Assembly: GCA_002498985.1 (NCBI GenBank)
Contig: DAJO01000028.1
Location: 1-19,723, forward strand
Length of the DNA stretch: 19,723 nucleotides
Direction of reading: 5' to 3'
Source: Euryarchaeota archaeon UBA257
GTDB taxonomy: Archaea; Thermoplasmatota; Poseidoniia; Poseidoniales; Thalassarchaeaceae
Shown: positions 15,455 through 19,723 of the stretch, one piece after another
Layout of the letters: the number at the start of each line of letters is the position of its first letter
Position numbering within the stretch: position 1 is the first letter of the stretch
Program-made: the position numbers and the translations under genes
Notes under the pieces: generated by a model
Database searches by the model: none
Seen by the model: only the letters and a program-made list of their open reading frames with translations
Told to the model about the DNA's origin: nothing

Positions 15455-17071
15455 CTAATCTAAAACTTTAGGTGATGCAGAGAGTACTTCCTCGCTACAG
15501 CCTTCTGAATATTGCTCAAAGTTTTCAATGAACATTTGTGCTAGTAGATTTGCAACATTGTCAAATCTTTTTGTATCTGGCCAAGTTTGTCTAGGTTGGA
15601 GAATTTCATCAGGTACGCCTTCACAAGATGTAGGTATGTGAAAGCCAAATCTTTCATCTTCCATAAAAATAACATCATCAAGTGAACCATCTAAAGCCGC
15701 ATTAAGCAGTGCTCTGGTCCATTTAATTCGAATCCTACTAGATTCACCATAACCTCCTGCAACCCACCCTGTATTGATCAACCAACAATTAGCATTATGT
15801 TCTCGGATTTTAGTTGAAAGTAGGTCTGCATAAACACTAGGATGTCTTGGCATAAATGGTGCGCCGAAACATGTTGAAAATGTAGCCTGAGGTTCAGTTA
15901 TGCCTATTTCTGTTCCAGCAACTTTAGCAGTATATCCCGATATGAAGTGATAAGCTGCTTGTTCAGGCGTTAGCCTAGAAAGCGGAGGTAAGACGCCAAA
16001 GGCATCACAAGTTAGGAATACCACATCTTTAGGATGGCCTGCCATTGAATCAGGAGTACGATTATCTATTGATTCAATTGGATACGAACCTCTAGTATTC
16101 TGAGTAAGGGTACCGTCTTCAAAGTCAGGGACACCATTTGCATCCAAAATCACATTTTCTAATACAGATCCAGGCATCCTAGTTGTTGCAAAAATCGCAG
16201 GTTCATCTTCCTTAGAGAGGCCTATTAATTTAGCATAACAGCCTCCTTCGAAATTGAAAACTCCATCATCTGACCAGCCATGCTCATCATCTCCAATTAG
16301 TGCCCTTCCAGGGTCTGCTGAAAGTGTTGTTTTTCCAGTGCCAGATAGCCCAAAAAATAATGCTGAATTTTTATAGTCAGTATTTGCTGAACAATGCATT
16401 GGAAGTAAACCTTTAGCAGGTAATATATGATTCATAATAGTAAAAATCGCCTTCTTAATTTCACCTGCATAATGTGTCCCCCCAATAATTACAAGTCCTC
16501 GATCTAATGCTAAAATCACGAAAACTCCTGAATTTGTACCGTCTTCATTAGGTTTTGCTAATAATTCAGGAGCATGAAGAATAGTATATTCTGGCTTATG
16601 ATTAACTAATTCAGTTGCATCACTTCGCACAAACATATTGTGAAAGAAAGATGCATGCCAGGCTTTTTCAGTAATTAATCGTACAGGCATAGAATACTTT
16701 GAGTCAGCACCACAATGAGCATCTTTTACAAATAAAACATCTCTGTTATCGAGATGATTTTGTACCTTAGAAAGTAAATTATCGAATACTTCTGGAGATG
16801 TAGATTTGTTAACCTCACCCCACCAGACATCATCTGCTAATCCTGATTCTTTGACAATGAACCTATCATTAGGTGAGCGCCCTGTCCTCTCGCCAGTGGT
16901 TGCCAAAAGAACTCCATGAGATGTCTTAGTTGCCTCACCTCTATCAACTGCAATATTATGAAGTTCTTCCCAACCAAGATTCCAATGTACTGCACCCTTG
17001 GGGTCTAGTCCATGACTTGCTAAAGGGGTGGCAAATTTAGATGGGCCTGTGCCTTTCGACGACGTCTCCAT
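15455..17071 (-). CDS. pckA: Phosphoenolpyruvate carboxykinase (ATP-dependent)
   Basis: This enzyme converts oxaloacetate plus ATP to PEP, CO2 and ADP, the first committed step of gluconeogenesis. Numbered from TTG 17083, the protein has the substrate arginine in TGRSPND (Arg69), the metal-site GTHYAGEIKKAIF with Lys210/Lys211, MHCSAN (His230), the P-loop GLSGTGKT (245-252, Lys251), the PEPCK-specific GDDEHGW (264-270) followed by DDGVFNFEGGCYAK, and the adenine-side SGYTAKVAGTE. All expected catalytic residues are present and the length (538-542) equals that of bacterial ATP-PEPCK, so it is intact. The GTP-dependent type is excluded by these motifs. I prefer ATG 17071; TTG 17083 and GTG 17077 are in frame just upstream and none has a strong ribosome-binding site. 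The gene converges with the malic enzyme, six bases between stops, and diverges from the membrane protein gene. Confidence 0.95.
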   Translation of the reverse strand: METSSKGTGPSKFATPLASHGLDPKGAVHWNLGWEELHNIAVDRGEATKTSHGVLLATTGERTGRSPNDRFIVKESGLADDVWWGEVNKSTSPEVFDNLLSKVQNHLDNRDVLFVKDAHCGADSKYSMPVRLITEKAWHASFFHNMFVRSDATELVNHKPEYTILHAPELLAKPNEDGTNSGVFVILALDRGLVIIGGTHYAGEIKKAIFTIMNHILPAKGLLPMHCSANTDYKNSALFFGLSGTGKTTLSADPGRALIGDDEHGWSDDGVFNFEGGCYAKLIGLSKEDEPAIFATTRMPGSVLENVILDANGVPDFEDGTLTQNTRGSYPIESIDNRTPDSMAGHPKDVVFLTCDAFGVLPPLSRLTPEQAAYHFISGYTAKVAGTEIGITEPQATFSTCFGAPFMPRHPSVYADLLSTKIREHNANCWLINTGWVAGGYGESSRIRIKWTRALLNAALDGSLDDVIFMEDERFGFHIPTSCEGVPDEILQPRQTWPDTKRFDNVANLLAQMFIENFEQYSEGCSEEVLSASPKVLD

Positions 17072-17083
17072 GGGCACTGACAA

Positions 17084-17159
17084 TATGATTCACTTTTCAA
17101 TCATTACGTAGAGATATAATGAATATATATCTGAGAGTTAATGAAAAGGGGATGGGATT
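17084..17159. promoter_or_regulatory. Divergent promoter with palindromic TATA region, pckA / membrane protein gene
   Basis: In this short gap AGATATA (17112-17118) and TATATCT (17126-17132) form a perfect inverted repeat with a 7-nt spacer. Each arm is TATA-like, so one arm can serve each direction: the plus arm would start transcription near 17141, about 20 nt before ATG 17160, and the minus arm near 17100, about 30 nt before pckA ATG 17071. GGGGATG (17148-17154) lies 5 nt before ATG 17160. Shared control of the two genes is possible but not shown. Confidence 0.5.
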
Positions 17160-19723
17160 ATGTCACCAATACCTTTCAGACATACTGTGAGTACCGAAGA
17201 TTCGAATGATAAGCTTATTCGAGAACGTGCGTTCAAGATTAGTGACTCTGTAGAATTGACAGACATAATTATTCCTGATGAAACACCGGAAATAGACACT
17301 GGAAAAGATACACAGGAAATTGATGAAGCATTGGGAGATATTTTTGATCCATTCACACCGTTAGATGAAAAATCGCCAGGAAGCATTAGAAGAGATGGGA
17401 CGGTAATCAATAAGCCTGAAGCGGATTTAACAACTAACTTAGCTCAAGATGGAGAAAGGAAAGTCAATTGGGTACTAATGGCATCTATGATTCTATTATT
17501 CTCTGGTGTGAGTATAGTTGCAGGAATTGCCCTAGAACCATTATTTGCTACGATATTTTTGTTATTCTTAGCAACAATCGGATTTATTTTTGGAGAAACT
17601 TGGATACCGAAAAAGAACCTTCATTTGTTGGGAATTACTTGGGTTATAATATCAATGAAAGTATTGTATGGATTAGCAATTGAATTACAGAGATGGGACA
17701 TAATATCTGTGGAAGCTCTTGGTGGACTTCTATTAGCTCTTGTAGGATTTAATGTATATCTTTCTTACAGACACAATCATGATGCAATTGCTGCACAATC
17801 TACACTGATTTTGTTAGCGATAGGATCTGCAACAGGATATAGTTTTGGAGAAATTGGAATTGCGTTGATGATACTAATCGCAACAATTCTAGTCCATAGT
17901 CTAGCTTTACACAGGAAATCAGGGAATTTAGCGGCTCTTGGTATAGCATCTACTAATCTATGGATTGGTATGCATGCTCTTACTGAAGGATTCAGTATAG
18001 GATCTCTTAATATCTTACCATTTGATGAACCACTACTATTATTTGTATTAATTATTGTTATTTCAGGTATTAATGCTAGTATGGCTGCAAGATTTGCTAA
18101 AGATGATAACTGGTTCTCAAAGGCATTCAAGGCTTTAGGATTGGGTGAACCAGGGTTATGGGGTGTTTCGGTATCACTAGGGATGATTGGGGCATTGATG
18201 GCTGTCGGTGCTAATCGACAAGATGTAGGATATGCATTAGGATTAATTTCGATTCTGGCTTCATCCTTCGGAGGGTCTTATCTAGTAGTGAGGGGAATAA
18301 AACCGCGGAGAGTTTCGACTCCATTGTTAATTTCAGGAACATTAATGACAATTTTCTTGATAATCAATGAAACAGAAAATTTACTAACATTTGATTCTTA
18401 TGAAATATTTGCAATAATAGGAATCTTCGTAACTGGATTTGTAATGATTAGAGACCAAAATTCTGTAACAGATAGAGTATTATGGACTGGTTCTATTGGA
18501 GTACTATTATTACTGGTAGTAATGATTCCTGCAGACCAATCTTCTGGAAGTAGTTTATGTCTTTCCAATTGTATTGATGGAGATGGAGGGACTTTGCTAT
18601 TAAGTGCGTTATCTTTAGTCCATATTGGGACAGGATATCTTGCGATTAAGAGAAACTCCCCCTCTTTAGGCGGGGTGACAGTAATTCTCCCATGGACTTG
18701 GATAATGATAGAAGAAATTCTCGAAGAAGCTATTAGAACGTTGATTGTAGCAAATGGCAATACTGATCCTGGTTCAATTATTCATCTTGAGCCTGTTCCG
18801 CTTTTAGGTTATTTTTCGATTTCGTCTTTGTTGATGGTAATCGTAAATTATAGATTAGGCAATAATGGAGTAAATATAGCCTCAAAATTTCTGGGTGTAA
18901 CCGAAATATCTGCAGCAATTAGAGACTCAGGATTATTACAATTATGGAGTATCGGGTTATGGCTACCAATAATTACTATAACTTTCATGGCGAATTTTGG
19001 AGGTTTTACTGCAGTCACCATACTAATGATTCTAGGAATAATTACGGTATTGCACTTAGTTTCTGAATTGAAAAAACAGAGAATTGGAAATTCTACTGTG
19101 ATGTTAACAACTCTTGCAATAGGTTACCTTATAGTTCAATGGCAATTTGGACTTGAAGAGATTTTGATGATAATATATTGCTTAGCAGCTGGATTCTTAT
19201 TCTACAATAGTGAAGAGAATAAAGACGGTATTTATTCAGTAGGAATGACCCTAATGGGGCTGCCAATGTTAGTAAGTCTGATTTCTAGGAGTCAGAATGA
19301 ACTAATTGATACAGATATTCTTCCTCAATTAGGTATTGAAAAGGTATCATTAATATGTACAACAATCATAATTTTTAGTTATCTTATCAAAATAAATAAA
19401 ATTGAAAAATTGCTTAATCCTTCATTGGCCTCTCTGTGGCTATTAACAATCAATATTTCTCTAGTTTACACAAAAGGGGACTTTTCGGATTTAATGATAG
19501 CATTGGCGTTATTTGCAGTTAGTGCAATCTGGATGGTGGGTAACGGAGAAGTAAGAAGAGAAATAAAGAGTATCGCAAAAAGAGATGATTTGAAAATACT
19601 AGCTCAAAAGAGGTCAAAAGTTGCAAATTTGTCTACAGGAAATATTCAAAGCATCGATGCGCAACTTTTGGAAATTAAAAATAAAAGGAAAAAAAGTAGA
19701 GAAATGAGAGAGACCGATGATTT
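17160..19723 (+). CDS. Giant polytopic membrane protein, partial (runs off right edge), family unrecognised
   Basis: The frame opens at ATG 17160, after an in-frame stop at 17142, and has no stop to the window end: at least 854 codons. Residues 1-100 are hydrophilic and acidic (e.g. DEALGDIFDPFTPLDEK near 55-71) and probably cytoplasmic. From about residue 103 (VNWVLMASMILLFSGVSIV) to about 790 there is an almost continuous run of hydrophobic segments, by eye twenty or more helices. They are joined by short loops, one holding two cysteines (LCLSNC, near 465). From about 795 a charged, mostly basic tail with coiled-coil character begins (EVRREIKSIAKRDDLK...) and continues past the edge. GGGGATG five bases before the ATG is a plausible ribosome-binding site. 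I see no transporter or enzyme motif. Its many-helix architecture recalls large bacterial membrane proteins of unknown function, but I cannot assign one. Only short antisense ORFs compete here. Confidence 0.8.
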   Translation, partial: MSPIPFRHTVSTEDSNDKLIRERAFKISDSVELTDIIIPDETPEIDTGKDTQEIDEALGDIFDPFTPLDEKSPGSIRRDGTVINKPEADLTTNLAQDGERKVNWVLMASMILLFSGVSIVAGIALEPLFATIFLLFLATIGFIFGETWIPKKNLHLLGITWVIISMKVLYGLAIELQRWDIISVEALGGLLLALVGFNVYLSYRHNHDAIAAQSTLILLAIGSATGYSFGEIGIALMILIATILVHSLALHRKSGNLAALGIASTNLWIGMHALTEGFSIGSLNILPFDEPLLLFVLIIVISGINASMAARFAKDDNWFSKAFKALGLGEPGLWGVSVSLGMIGALMAVGANRQDVGYALGLISILASSFGGSYLVVRGIKPRRVSTPLLISGTLMTIFLIINETENLLTFDSYEIFAIIGIFVTGFVMIRDQNSVTDRVLWTGSIGVLLLLVVMIPADQSSGSSLCLSNCIDGDGGTLLLSALSLVHIGTGYLAIKRNSPSLGGVTVILPWTWIMIEEILEEAIRTLIVANGNTDPGSIIHLEPVPLLGYFSISSLLMVIVNYRLGNNGVNIASKFLGVTEISAAIRDSGLLQLWSIGLWLPIITITFMANFGGFTAVTILMILGIITVLHLVSELKKQRIGNSTVMLTTLAIGYLIVQWQFGLEEILMIIYCLAAGFLFYNSEENKDGIYSVGMTLMGLPMLVSLISRSQNELIDTDILPQLGIEKVSLICTTIIIFSYLIKINKIEKLLNPSLASLWLLTINISLVYTKGDFSDLMIALALFAVSAIWMVGNGEVRREIKSIAKRDDLKILAQKRSKVANLSTGNIQSIDAQLLEIKNKRKKSREMRETDD

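Noticed and set aside
17138..18760. Minus-strand ORFs at 17138-17410, 17777-18130 and 18398-18760, and plus ORF 17468-17683
   Set aside because: All lie inside the uninterrupted plus-strand membrane protein frame, which has a good start and a coherent helix pattern; none shows a motif or ribosome-binding site.
1..19723. CRISPR array, insertion sequence, integrase or att site
   Set aside because: No regularly spaced direct repeats, transposase-like ORFs or terminal inverted repeats were seen; genes are intact and contiguous.

Overview
The window is AT-rich and reads as archaeal, most likely a marine planktonic euryarchaeon of the Marine Group II/III type (Ca. Poseidoniales or a relative). This is inferred from TATA-box-like elements in place of bacterial -35/-10 promoters, from short or weak ribosome-binding sites, and from very large secreted beta-propeller/FN3 and thrombospondin-type-3 proteins. 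These occur beside bacterial-type central-carbon genes (a MaeB-type malic enzyme fused to a phosphotransacetylase domain, and ATP-dependent PEP carboxykinase). No rRNA, tRNA or taxonomic marker is present, so the assignment is tentative.

Layout. Positions 1-539 (minus) hold the N-terminal part of a secreted calcium-binding thrombospondin-type-3-repeat protein that runs off the left edge. A gene-free stretch of about 300 bp with small hairpins follows. Positions 848-4346 (minus) form a compact cluster, read right to left: pabC (class IV aminotransferase, aminodeoxychorismate lyase-like), then after 4 bp a fused PabB-PabA aminodeoxychorismate synthase, then after 39 bp a small zinc-ribbon/two-helix membrane protein. 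Together the first two would convert chorismate and glutamine to 4-aminobenzoate for folate-type cofactors.

Positions 4391-12973 (minus) are one unbroken 8.6-kb gene for a 2860-residue cell-surface protein: signal peptide, an N-terminal beta-rich domain, about 1650 residues of Reg_prop-like beta-propeller repeats, about six FN3-like domains, one membrane helix and a very acidic cytoplasmic tail. A divergent promoter region of about 190 bp separates it from the malic enzyme-PTA fusion (plus, to 15448).

The malic enzyme gene converges tail to tail on pckA (minus, 15455 to about 17071) with only six T residues between the stop codons, inside a perfect 16-bp palindrome that gives each strand a T-tract. 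The two enzymes remove carbon from the C4 pool: malate to pyruvate, and oxaloacetate to PEP. From 17160 a second divergent promoter starts a giant polytopic membrane protein (at least 854 codons) that is still open at the right edge. I do not recognise its family.

The most notable observations are the malic enzyme start, which appears to be a CUG codon preceded by an AUG-UAA minimal ORF; the giant receptor-like surface protein with no recognisable signalling domain but a long acidic tail; the unassigned giant membrane protein; and a PabC with substitutions in its PLP-binding signature.
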